This document shows positions 33,268 to 41,435 of a DNA stretch of 50,139 nucleotides, piece after piece. A program made the translations under genes and the position numbers. The stretch spans positions 1 to 50,139 of the forward strand of contig JASHOQ010000053.1 of NCBI GenBank assembly GCA_030041045.1, given 5' to 3'. The stretch's first letter is position 1, and the number at the start of each line of letters is the position of its first letter. The notes under the pieces were generated by a model, which was given only the letters and a program-made list of their open reading frames with translations, did no database searches and was not told the DNA's origin. Origin of the DNA: Acidobacteriaceae bacterium (GTDB lineage: Bacteria; Acidobacteriota; Terriglobia; Terriglobales; Acidobacteriaceae).

Positions 33268-34164
33268 CTACTGCGCCGGCGCGGGCGCGATCTGTTTGGC
33301 GAGATCGGCCGGCGGCGCCGATTGCGCGGCACTGGCCCCGACCAGCGTATCCCAGCCGTCCGCGGCGCCGTGGAAGCTCACGTATTTGGCCTTGCAGTAG
33401 GCCGCAAAGCCATCGGCGGCCTGGGTGTTGTGCGCGCCCTCGGCCAGATGGATGGCTTTGGCGCAGTACCAGAAGCCGTTGGGGTCGAGCGGCGAGCTCT
33501 CGAGATCGGCGACGGCCAACTGGTAGACGTCCTGCAGGCTCGCGGGGTCGAGCGCGAAGACGCGCGTGAGCCAGTCGCGCGCCTGGGTGTAGTCCTTCTG
33601 CTCCAGCGCGCAGAAACCGGCGGCGCCGGTGAAGATCACCGACATCTGGTGCGAGAGCTGCGTGAAGTCGGCGTCCGTCATGCCGGCCGCCTTCTGCCAC
33701 GTGACCAGCTCGCGCATGCCGCCCGTGGCCTGGAGGCACATCTCGCCGAGCGCGGCGGCATCGCCCTCGGTGGCCTTGGCGCGGTCATAGGCGACCACGA
33801 TGGCGAGGGCGCGCACGTTGCCGGGATCGAGCGCAAGCAGGCGCCGCGCCACTTCTTCCACCTTCGCGGAGTTGCCCAGGAGCTGCCAGGCGGCCATGGC
33901 CTGCGTGAGCGCGTCTGCGGCGACCACGCTTTTGGGATACTGCGCGGCAAAGGCTTCCATTGCGGCGGCTCGGGCCGTCACATCCTGCGTGCTCTGCGCG
34001 GCCATGTAGGCCTTGTACTCGGCAGGATCCTGGATGACTTTCTGGTTGGTGCTCTGTGCGGCGGGTGAGCTGGCCGGTGCGGGTTGCTGCGCGGGGAGCG
34101 GCAGCAGGAACGCCAGTGCGGCGAAGATGCCGAAGGCCCCGTGCCGGAGCGGGATGCTACGCAT
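33268..34164 (-). CDS. Secreted TPR-like repeat protein
   Basis: 298 aa. A signal peptide (about 1-26, ending LPAQQ) is followed by a Pro/Ala-rich linker and helical repeats. Segments such as AAAMEAFAAQYPKSVVAADA, LTQAMAAWQLLGNSAKVEEV and CALEQKDYTQARDWLTRVFALDP follow the tetratricopeptide pattern. It probably acts as a periplasmic scaffold; partners are unknown. It is upstream of the 32287-33180 gene on the same strand, but with its own copy of the same promoter, and divergent from the serine hydrolase gene. Confidence 0.75.
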   Translation of the reverse strand: MRSIPLRHGAFGIFAALAFLLPLPAQQPAPASSPAAQSTNQKVIQDPAEYKAYMAAQSTQDVTARAAAMEAFAAQYPKSVVAADALTQAMAAWQLLGNSAKVEEVARRLLALDPGNVRALAIVVAYDRAKATEGDAAALGEMCLQATGGMRELVTWQKAAGMTDADFTQLSHQMSVIFTGAAGFCALEQKDYTQARDWLTRVFALDPASLQDVYQLAVADLESSPLDPNGFWYCAKAIHLAEGAHNTQAADGFAAYCKAKYVSFHGAADGWDTLVGASAAQSAPPADLAKQIAPAPAQ

Positions 34165-34185
34165 GCATTTAGATATAGCAGAGCG
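34165..34185 (-). promoter_or_regulatory. Extended -10 promoter of the TPR gene
   Basis: Minus strand CGCTCTGCTATATCTAAA, with TG-C-TATATC (plus 34172-34180) ending 7 nt before ATG 34164. Near-identical to 33184-33201. Confidence 0.6.
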
Positions 34186-34239
34186 CGGAAGCTGTGGCGA
34201 CGCCTGTGTGAGCCGCTACGCGAGAGCGAGTACCGCTCT

Positions 34240-34248
34240 TGTTATACT
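34240..34248 (+). promoter_or_regulatory. Extended -10 of the serine hydrolase gene
   Basis: TG-T-TATACT, preceded by CGCTCT as in the two opposite promoters. It is 2 nt from ATG 34251 and 8 nt from the in-frame GTG 34257; the latter suits a leaderless start. Confidence 0.5.
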
Positions 34249-34250
34249 CG

Positions 34251-35930
34251 ATGCCTGTGCGCCCTGTGGCCATTGCGGTCTTCGTTTTTGGCTTTCTAAT
34301 TGAACCCCTGTTTCGCGGCGAGACAGATCTTTCTCAAAAAGTCGATCAGATCTTTGCGCCTTTCAGCCAGGCAAATTCCCCGGGATGTTCGCTGGGAGTG
34401 ATTCGCGACGGAAAGCTCTTATATCGCAATTCGTACGGCGCCGCGAGCCTGGAACTCGGCGTTCCGCTCTCGCCGGACTCTGTCTTTTACGTTGGATCGA
34501 TCTCCAAGCAATTTACCGCGGCCAGCGTCGTGCTCGCCGCCGAACAGGGTTATCTTTCTCTCGACGACGATGTCAGAAAATATGTTCCCGAGCTTCCCGA
34601 TTACGGCCATACGATCACTCTGCGGCAGATGCTTCATCAAACCAGCGGATTCCGGGACTTCTTCGACCTGCTTCATTTTTCAGGGCTCGACGCATCTGAA
34701 TTCAATTCCTCCGAAGGGATCCTCAAGCTGATTGAGCGTCAAAAGGGATTGAACAACGTGCCCGGGGAGGAGTGGGTCTACAGCAATTCCAATTATTTTC
34801 TTCTCGGCATCGTCTTGCAACGCGCAACGAAGAAGACACTCGCCGAATTTGCCGCCGAAAACATTTTTCAGCCTCTGGACATGACGCACACGCGCTTCTA
34901 TGACGATGCCTCGGCGGTAGTGCCCGGACGGGCGGCTGCCTATGATCCGGGCAAGGACAGCAATTTCCTGGTCGACTGGTCGACCACCTATGCCATCGTC
35001 GGCGGGGGCGGCCTGATGACGACCGTCGGCGATCTGCTCGCGTGGGACAAGAACTTTTATGACAACCGCTTGGGCAAAGGAACCCTGGTGAAAGAGCTGC
35101 AAACCCCAGGGCTTTTAAACGACGGCAAACAATCCGCGTACGCAATGGGCCTCGTTCTGGGCAATTATCGCGGCCTTCCGATTGTGGAGCACAATGGCGC
35201 GCTCTTCGGCTATCGCGCGGACATTCTTCGCTTTCCCACCCAGAAATTCACGGTCGTCTGCCTGTGCAATGTTTCCAATGCCAATCCTGAAGAGAAGGCC
35301 CGCCGGGTTGCCGAAATCTACCTCGGCGCCGAGATGCAGTCCGGCTCATCCTCCATTTCCGCGGTCGATCGAGGCCTACCCGATCCGGCTCCCTACGCCG
35401 GACAGTATCTCGATCCGCGCACCCATACCATCTATACCTTCTCTGCGTCTGGAGGCTACCTTTGGGCGTGGGGCTCAGAACTTAGGCGCAGAGATGCCAA
35501 CCAGTTCTACGATCTCTTCGGCGACGTGATCACATTCGAAGAATCGGGGCGTGAGATGCAGGCGTCGCTCGACATCAATGGCGAAAAATACTTCGTGGGG
35601 AGCAAGCTCAGCGAAGTTCCCCTCAATCTCTCGGCCCTGCAGGCTTACGCGGGCGAGTACAGGAGTCCGGAGCTCGAGGGCGAAATCCAGTTGTCAGTCG
35701 AGCACGGCAATTTAATTCTCAAAATCGGCAGCAACTCTCCCCTGGACTTAACTCCCATCGGTAACGACGAGTTCACCGCGGCAGGCAGCTTCTGGATTGG
35801 GTTCCACCGCAACAAGGATGGACGCGAATCCGCGTTAAGCGTATCGGAGCACTCTGCTCGGGGCATCGGATTCAACCGCGTGGCTTCAGCCGGACGGTCC
35901 AGCGCCGCGCCTTCTGCATCGGCAAATTAG
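34251..35930 (+). CDS. Serine hydrolase (class C beta-lactamase/D-Ala-D-Ala carboxypeptidase fold)
   Basis: 559 aa. After a signal peptide (about 1-22), the SxxK motif SISK (S83, K86), the tyrosine motif YSN in VYSNSNYFLLG and the third motif HNG in EHNGALFGYRAD are present. This is the beta-lactamase/peptidase S12 fold, commonly an esterase, D-aminopeptidase or carboxypeptidase. A C-terminal beta-rich domain (from about 370: YAGQYLDPRT, YAGEYRSPELEGEIQL) is of the kind seen in S12 proteins. A real beta-lactamase role is unlikely but cannot be excluded. A -10 at 34243-34248 makes GTG 34257 a serious alternative start. Confidence 0.87.
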   Translation: MPVRPVAIAVFVFGFLIEPLFRGETDLSQKVDQIFAPFSQANSPGCSLGVIRDGKLLYRNSYGAASLELGVPLSPDSVFYVGSISKQFTAASVVLAAEQGYLSLDDDVRKYVPELPDYGHTITLRQMLHQTSGFRDFFDLLHFSGLDASEFNSSEGILKLIERQKGLNNVPGEEWVYSNSNYFLLGIVLQRATKKTLAEFAAENIFQPLDMTHTRFYDDASAVVPGRAAAYDPGKDSNFLVDWSTTYAIVGGGGLMTTVGDLLAWDKNFYDNRLGKGTLVKELQTPGLLNDGKQSAYAMGLVLGNYRGLPIVEHNGALFGYRADILRFPTQKFTVVCLCNVSNANPEEKARRVAEIYLGAEMQSGSSSISAVDRGLPDPAPYAGQYLDPRTHTIYTFSASGGYLWAWGSELRRRDANQFYDLFGDVITFEESGREMQASLDINGEKYFVGSKLSEVPLNLSALQAYAGEYRSPELEGEIQLSVEHGNLILKIGSNSPLDLTPIGNDEFTAAGSFWIGFHRNKDGRESALSVSEHSARGIGFNRVASAGRSSAAPSASAN

Positions 35931-35935
35931 GCAGC

Positions 35936-37654
35936 TTACAATCCCAGTTTCGCCCAAAGCGCGTCGATCTTCGCCTTGGTCGCCGCGTCCATTTCGATCA
36001 TCGCCGGCCAGGGACGCGCGAAGCCTTCGGCCTTCCATTTGCGGGTGGCGTCGATGCCCATTTTCGAGCCGTAGTTAGGCAGGCGCGCGGCGTGGTCGAG
36101 CGAGTCAATGGGGCCGAGGGTGAACTGAATGTCGCGCTCGGGATCGATATTGTTGGCTACGCGCAGCACCACTTCGGGGATGTTCTGCACGTCGCAATCC
36201 TCGTCGACCACGATGATGCACTTGGTGAACATGGCCTGGCCCAGCGACCAGATGGCGTGCATTACCTTGCGCGCGTGGCCGGGATAACTTTTCCGGATGG
36301 AGACAATCATGAGGTTGTGAAAGACGGCCTCGATGGGCAGATGAATGTCGACCAGCTCGGGGATGGTCATCCGCATCGCGGGCAGAAAGATGCGCTCGAC
36401 GGCCTTGCCCATCCAGGCATCTTCCATGGGCGGCTTGCCTACAATCGTGGCCGCGTAGATGGGATCTTTGCGGTGGGTGATGCAGGTGAGATGGAAGACA
36501 GGATAGTCGTCGGCGAGGGTGTAGAAGCCGGTGTGGTCGCCAAAGGGGCCTTCGGGGCGCAGCTCGCCCAGCTCGACGTAGCCTTCGAGGATGATCTCGG
36601 CATGCGCGGGCACTTCGAGATCGACGGTCTCGCATTTGACCAGCTCGAGGGGCTTGCCGCGCAGAAAACCGGCAATCAGGAATTCCTCCACTTCGGGCGG
36701 CGCGGGGACGACGGCCGAGAATGTCGTCGCCGGATCGGTGCCGATGGCGACCGCGACCTCGAAGCGCGAGCCTTTCTGAGTGCCCAGCGAAACCCGCGGC
36801 AGCCCGCCGATGGAGCCTTCCGGGATTGCGGTGGCGCCGCCGGCCGACTCGGCCATGATGGCAACGCCGGAGCCTGCAGGGTTGACGGAGCCGGAAGCGG
36901 CTGCCGCGCGCAGCGCATTACGGTAGTGCTCGGCGGCCACTTTCTGCCGCTGCCAGTGCATGCCGGTGGTCTGGCCGTCGAAGACCTGCATGCGGTACAT
37001 GCCCAGGTTGCGTTTGCCCGTTCGCGGATCGCGCGTATGCACGCAAGGCAGGGTGATGAAGCGGCCGGCGTCCTGCGGCCAGCACTTGAGAATGGGAAAG
37101 AAGTTGAGATCGAAGTCGTTGCGCCCGCCGTGCTCCTTGACTTTGCGGATGATTTCCTTACAGGGCGCGTCTTTGGCGCTCACGGTCCTGGGGAAGATGT
37201 TGGCCAGCTCCGCCAATTGGGGCAGCATTTTCAACTTGTCCAGAAAGCCGCCCGACGGCGGCTTCACGTTCATCAGCACCTGAATGCGCTCGGCGATCTC
37301 GTCAAGGCGCTCGACGCCGAGGGCGAGATTCATGCGCCGCTCGCTGCCGAACTGGTTAATGAGCACCTTGTGGCCGGGATGGCCTTTCACGTTTTCAAAC
37401 AGCAGCGCCGGGCCGCCGGGCGCATATTCTCCTTGGAAAGAATCAGTTGGGTCTTTGATCCCTGACCCCTGATCTTCGCCACGGCGAATCTCGCCTCCGG
37501 CGGACCTGTTCCCTGTTTTTCGGGAACCGGACTTCGACACGCGGTCAGTGATCTCGGTGATTTCGAGCTCCGGCGAAACCTCCTCGCGGATGCGCTTGAG
37601 CTCGCCGTGTTTTTCGAGCGTCCCCATCCAGTCGCGCAGGTCGTCGTAGGCCAA
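35936..37654 (-). CDS. ubiD: UbiD-family decarboxylase
   Basis: 572 aa from a TTG start (TTG GCC TAC, with GGAG 7 nt upstream). The N-terminal LRDWMGTLEKHGELKRI and the core EVAVAIGTDPATTFSAVVPAP, GYVELGELRPEGPFGDHTGFY and KPPMEDAWMGKA match the UbiD family (prenylated-FMN decarboxylases for polyprenyl-hydroxybenzoate, menaquinone precursors or aromatic acids). Residues about 44-68 derive from the dispersed repeat at 37451-37524, inserted in an otherwise conserved N-terminal region. The partner UbiX is not in the window. Substrate is likely a quinone precursor, but this is only inference. Confidence 0.9.
   Translation of the reverse strand: MAYDDLRDWMGTLEKHGELKRIREEVSPELEITEITDRVSKSGSRKTGNRSAGGEIRRGEDQGSGIKDPTDSFQGEYAPGGPALLFENVKGHPGHKVLINQFGSERRMNLALGVERLDEIAERIQVLMNVKPPSGGFLDKLKMLPQLAELANIFPRTVSAKDAPCKEIIRKVKEHGGRNDFDLNFFPILKCWPQDAGRFITLPCVHTRDPRTGKRNLGMYRMQVFDGQTTGMHWQRQKVAAEHYRNALRAAAASGSVNPAGSGVAIMAESAGGATAIPEGSIGGLPRVSLGTQKGSRFEVAVAIGTDPATTFSAVVPAPPEVEEFLIAGFLRGKPLELVKCETVDLEVPAHAEIILEGYVELGELRPEGPFGDHTGFYTLADDYPVFHLTCITHRKDPIYAATIVGKPPMEDAWMGKAVERIFLPAMRMTIPELVDIHLPIEAVFHNLMIVSIRKSYPGHARKVMHAIWSLGQAMFTKCIIVVDEDCDVQNIPEVVLRVANNIDPERDIQFTLGPIDSLDHAARLPNYGSKMGIDATRKWKAEGFARPWPAMIEMDAATKAKIDALWAKLGL
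37451..37524. repeat. Repeat block inside ubiD
   Basis: GTCTTTGATCCCTGACCCCTGATC followed by an ATTCGCC/GGCGAAT-like region and CCTGTTCCCTG units. In the ubiD frame it adds low-complexity residues (SRKTGNRSAGGEIRR, EDQGSGIKD) not expected in the family. Confidence 0.7.
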
Positions 37655-37857
37655 GCGGGTGCTCCGTGCGGTGATTTGCGGTCCCTCCTCATACTACGTC
37701 TTTTTAACCACGGCCAACCCGTGGATGTGATACGGTTTTGCCGCGCGGCGCACGATTGTGCGAGGCTCTCTATAGCCAATTGGTTGCGGCGAACGATGCG
37801 GGCCGCGCTGTGGGCAAATGCGCGCGACGGGAAGAGGCGGCGCGAGGAGGTGGAACG
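37655..37857. other. Divergent intergenic region between ubiD and the S53 peptidase gene
   Basis: 203 nt. Near 37770-37785 the sequence CTCTATAGCC could give a -10 for the peptidase gene, and GGAGG near 37845 is its Shine-Dalgarno. I see no gene or member of the dispersed repeat families here. Confidence 0.45.
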
Positions 37858-38985
37858 GTGAGGAAGAAGAAGCTCTACCGGCACGGATGCCATTCTTATT
37901 TCAAACTGCTGAGCGACGTGAAGCGGATCGAGCGGTCGCGCCCCGGCGCTGCCGCGGCCACGCCGTGGACGGTGCCGAGCCTGTGCGCCGCGTACAACTG
38001 GCCCAGCGGCATGCCGGGCGGCGGCGTGATTGCCATTGTGGAGCTGGGCGGGGGATGGGTGATGTCGGACATGACGTCGTTCTTCCAGTCCGTCAACCAG
38101 CCGGTGCCGTCGATTACGGACGTTTCCGTGGACGGCACAGAGAATACGCCCAACCAGAGCGGCTCCGCGGGCCAGGACGATTACGAGGTTGGGCTCGACA
38201 TCCAGGTGGCCGGCGCTTCGTACTACGCGGCCACGGGCAAGGCAGCCACGATCCGCGTCTACTGGTCGCAGGATATCGGCACGGCGGTTGCGAAGGCGAC
38301 TGCGGACGGGTGCGACGTGTGCACAATCTCCTGGGGCGCGGATGAGGCGGAGTGGGGCACGACGGCGGTGGAGCAGATGGAGACGACGGCCCAGGCGGCG
38401 GTGAACGCGGGCATGGCGGTGTTTGCCGCGGCGGGCGACAACGACTCGAGCGATGGTGGGAAGACACCGGCCAACGTGGATTGCCCATCTTCATGCCCGC
38501 ACGTGGTGGGCTGCGGAGGCACGTACAAGACCACGACCGAAGAGACGGTGTGGAACGACAACCCGGGCGAAACGGACGGCGAGGGAACGGGCGGCGGCTA
38601 CTCGACCGTTTTTCCGGTGCAGAGCTTCCAGATCGGCGCGCCGCCGGCGCCGGCAAATACGAAGTACGGCAAAGGACGCATGGTGCCCGACGTGACGGGC
38701 GACGCCGATCCCAATACCGGCTACGACATTTTTGTGCACGGCTCAGCCACGGTGGTGGGCGGAACGAGCGCGGTGGCGCCGCTCTACGCGGGGTTGTTCG
38801 CTTCCTTCGGCACCAAGCTCGGGTTTGTCACGCCCACGCTGTGGCTGAACCAGAAAGCGTTCAACGACATTACCGTGGGCAGCAACGGATTTTACTCGGC
38901 GGCCGTGGGACCCGATCCCTGCAGCGGGATCGGCTCGCCGATTGGGACCAGCATTGCGGCGCTGTTTGTGAAGGGTGGCACGTAA
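37858..38985 (+). CDS. Sedolisin (S53) family peptidase without pro-domain
   Basis: 375 aa from GTG 37858, with a clear Shine-Dalgarno GGAGGTGG about 6 nt before it. The catalytic residues of sedolisin/kumamolisin are in place: E110 and D114 in DDYEVGLDIQ, the oxyanion Asp D194 in AAGDNDSSDG, and the nucleophile S304 in GGTSAVAP. A C-terminal calcium site is suggested by TVGSNGFYSAAVGPDPCSG. Unlike normal members there is no signal peptide and no activation pro-domain before TPWTVPSLCAAYNWP, so folding and export are unclear. It is divergent from ubiD. Confidence 0.87.
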   Translation: MRKKKLYRHGCHSYFKLLSDVKRIERSRPGAAAATPWTVPSLCAAYNWPSGMPGGGVIAIVELGGGWVMSDMTSFFQSVNQPVPSITDVSVDGTENTPNQSGSAGQDDYEVGLDIQVAGASYYAATGKAATIRVYWSQDIGTAVAKATADGCDVCTISWGADEAEWGTTAVEQMETTAQAAVNAGMAVFAAAGDNDSSDGGKTPANVDCPSSCPHVVGCGGTYKTTTEETVWNDNPGETDGEGTGGGYSTVFPVQSFQIGAPPAPANTKYGKGRMVPDVTGDADPNTGYDIFVHGSATVVGGTSAVAPLYAGLFASFGTKLGFVTPTLWLNQKAFNDITVGSNGFYSAAVGPDPCSGIGSPIGTSIAALFVKGGT

Positions 38986-38995
38986 CTTTTCGGAG

Positions 38996-39088
38996 TTGTG
39001 CTTCCCCCGCCCTAGCAAAGCTAGGACGGGGCACCCCGGCGCAGGAATTGTGGTTTCCCCGGTCTCAAAATCGAGACCGGGGGCACTC
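38996..39088. repeat. Two adjacent hairpin repeats with different stems
   Basis: 38997-39036: GTGCTTCCCCC edge with GCCCTAG/CTAGGAC stem and GGGGCACCCC edge. 39051-39087: GTGGTTTCCCC edge with CGGTCTC/GAGACCG stem and GGGGGCAC edge. They fill the space between the S53 gene and the convergent DedA-rhodanese gene. Confidence 0.8.
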
Positions 39089-39111
39089 CATTCTTCTTCT
39101 TCGTGCGGCAA

Positions 39112-40086
39112 TCACGGCGCGGGCTGGATGGTGGTAAGCACGGGGCCGACGGGCGCAACCGGATCCAAAGGGAAACCGAGGCGCTTCCACGCGTCGAAGC
39201 CTCCGCGCAGCGGGCGCACGCGCTCGATGCCCAGCTTGTGCAGCGTGAGGGCGACTTTGGCTGAGGTGGCCTCGCTGGGGCAGGTGCAGTAGAGCACGAT
39301 GTCGCGGTCGCGGGGAATCTCGAGGTTCCGCGCCGCCAGCTCGTCCGGCGAGAAGTGGAGTGCTCCCGGCAGCATGAACGGGTCCGGCAGCAACTCCAGC
39401 GGATGACGCAGATCCACGATGTAGACGGGCTCACCGGCGTCGAGCAGGCGCTTGAGCTCTTCCGGCTCGAGCCGCGCGGCGGCCAGTTTGCTGAGGACGG
39501 CCCGGCGGCGATAGAGGCGCATCAGCAGGAACCCGATGACGGCGAGCAGGAGCAGCAGGCTGGAAAAGCGCCCGACCCAGTGCAGCAGCCCTGGATTGCG
39601 CTTGAGCAGGTCGCCGAAGAGGCGTCCGCAGACGAGCAGCGTGGTCACCCAGAGCCCGCCGCCGATGATGTCGTAGAGCAGAAAGGGCGCAAGGCTCATG
39701 CCGTTCTGGCCGGCGACCGGAGGCGCCAGAAGGCCGAGGCCGGGAATGAACTTGGCAAACATGAGCAGCAGGCCGCGGCGGCGGCCGAAGGAGTCCTGGG
39801 TGCGGCGAACGCAAGTGGTGGGCTCCAGCGAGAGCTTGCAGAGGATGCGCAAAACATGGTGGCCGAAACGGCGGCCGACCAGGAACCAGGTGGAATCGGC
39901 GGCCACGGCTCCGGCAAGACCGGCAAGGAGCGCCAGAGCGAAATTGAAATGCCCGTCGGCCGAGAGCGCGCCGGCAGCCAGCAGAATGGGTGTTGCGGGC
40001 AGGGGAAGGCCGAGCTGCTCGATCAGAACCCATGCGAAGAGCAGCAAATAGCCGTAGGCAAGAAGGATGTGAGTGGGCAGCTCCAT
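39112..40086 (-). CDS. DedA-family membrane protein fused to a rhodanese domain
   Basis: 324 aa from ATG 40086 (AGGTG 6 nt before it; GTG 40095 also in frame). Residues about 1-200 form a DedA/SNARE-associated membrane protein with EQLGLPLPATPILLAAGAL, a GRRFGHHVLR loop and FAKFIPGLGLLAPPVAG. Residues about 215-310 form a rhodanese domain with VYIVDLRHP and the active-site cysteine in YCTCPSEATS (a CTCPSEA loop). DedA proteins move lipids such as undecaprenyl phosphate; the rhodanese part may carry sulfur or sense redox. Such fusions are known. It lies downstream of the Gfo/Idh/MocA gene. Confidence 0.9.
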   Translation of the reverse strand: MELPTHILLAYGYLLLFAWVLIEQLGLPLPATPILLAAGALSADGHFNFALALLAGLAGAVAADSTWFLVGRRFGHHVLRILCKLSLEPTTCVRRTQDSFGRRRGLLLMFAKFIPGLGLLAPPVAGQNGMSLAPFLLYDIIGGGLWVTTLLVCGRLFGDLLKRNPGLLHWVGRFSSLLLLLAVIGFLLMRLYRRRAVLSKLAAARLEPEELKRLLDAGEPVYIVDLRHPLELLPDPFMLPGALHFSPDELAARNLEIPRDRDIVLYCTCPSEATSAKVALTLHKLGIERVRPLRGGFDAWKRLGFPLDPVAPVGPVLTTIQPAP

Positions 40087-40229
40087 GGAGGGCACCTTGC
40101 AGCAGGTTCGGGGAACAGCGAGCGCCGGACGGGAGGAAACCCCGGCGCCTTCTTTTCAATGGATGTAGGAGCGCGGAAATCGTTGCAAACGATTGGCGCG
40201 CCGGGCGCTTGCAATACCCCCCGGACCCC

Positions 40230-41225
40230 TCACGGGCGCCAGGGATCGGAACGAACAATCTTTTCAATGGCCCAGTCAACCCAGTGGCCCTGCTCGGCGG
40301 GACAGGCCAGGCTGGCGACGGAGTTGGCGACCACCGCGCCTACAAAGTTCTGCACCAGGGGATAGTGCACGTTTTCATGCGCGGGCAGCATCTCCACCTG
40401 GCCTCCCGCACTGGGCCCCCCGGTACCGGGCCCCGAGGAACCGGTATTGACGCGGAGCTCGGGTCCATTTAGCGGATCGAGGTTGATCTCGCCGTCGACG
40501 CCGAGGATGCGGAACTGATCGCGGCGCACCCGCGAGTTCCAGCGCACATCCACGATGCCATGCACGCCGCCGGGGAACGAGAGCACCGCCGTGGCCGCGT
40601 CTTCGACGGCCAGATTGTGGACGACGTTGGAGCGCCGGCCGCAGGCCGACTCGCTTTTGCCGAAAAGAAAGTGCATGGCGTCGATGCGATGCGAGGCAGT
40701 GTCGTAGAGCGGGCCGCCGCCCGCCAGGGCGGGATCGCGCAGCCAGGCGCGCTCCTCGCTCTCCAGCCACCCGTGGCAGTTGGCTTCAACCAGGAGCGGC
40801 TGGCCGATAACGCCCTCGGCGATCAACTGCTTGGTGCGGATCAGTTTGGGATAAAGGCGCCGGTAATAAGCGACACCGAGGAGGCGTCCGCTCTGGCGCG
40901 CCTCCTGCGCCATGCGCTCGGCGTGGTGGTTGTCGATGGCCATGGGTTTTTCGCAGAGCACGTGCTTGCCGGCGCGGAGGGCGGCGATGGCCGCGTCCGC
41001 ATGCAGGGCCACGGGCAGGGAGATGTAAACGGCGTCGACGTCCGGGTCCTGGACGGCATCTTCCACCGTGGGCCAGGCGCCTGTGCCCGGAAACTCGTCG
41101 GCCTTGGCGGGGTCACGCGTCACCAGGCCGTAGAGCGTGCTGTGCTTCTCGGCGAGAATGGCGGGAATCACGCGCTTGCGCGCAATCTCGCCCACGCCCG
41201 CAACCACCCAGTTGATCTCGCTCAT
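40230..41225 (-). CDS. Gfo/Idh/MocA-family oxidoreductase
   Basis: 331 aa. The NAD(P)-binding fold begins WVVAGVGEIARKRVIPAI, and the family's catalytic CEKP lies at 91-94, followed by GVAYYRRLYPKLI and DTASHRIDAMHFLFG. These enzymes oxidise or reduce sugars and related polyols. Proline/glycine-rich residues around NTGSSGPGTGGPSAGG form an extra loop. It lies about 210 nt downstream of the transpeptidase gene; the gap 41226-41435 holds nothing I recognise. The substrate is unknown. Confidence 0.88.
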   Translation of the reverse strand: MSEINWVVAGVGEIARKRVIPAILAEKHSTLYGLVTRDPAKADEFPGTGAWPTVEDAVQDPDVDAVYISLPVALHADAAIAALRAGKHVLCEKPMAIDNHHAERMAQEARQSGRLLGVAYYRRLYPKLIRTKQLIAEGVIGQPLLVEANCHGWLESEERAWLRDPALAGGGPLYDTASHRIDAMHFLFGKSESACGRRSNVVHNLAVEDAATAVLSFPGGVHGIVDVRWNSRVRRDQFRILGVDGEINLDPLNGPELRVNTGSSGPGTGGPSAGGQVEMLPAHENVHYPLVQNFVGAVVANSVASLACPAEQGHWVDWAIEKIVRSDPWRP

Positions 41226-41435
41226 TGGATCTCGCTCATCGGATTCCCTTCATCGAGGCCCGTATACCGAGTTCTTTGTATCTGGGGATGAGGATATCGC
41301 TTTCGCCGCAGGAACCGCTATGTCTCCACCGTCCATGGCCCAACGGTGCGGGCGCGCGGGGCGCGGCGGCGCAAATTGCGCTCGACAGCGAAAGGGCCGC
41401 CCGCAGGCGGCCACACGCATAAGAGCCGGGGAAAA

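Noticed and set aside
34251..35930. Antibiotic-resistance beta-lactamase
   Set aside because: The SISK, YSN and HNG motifs fit the broad S12 peptidase/esterase group, and the C-terminal beta domain and context do not point to a resistance gene.
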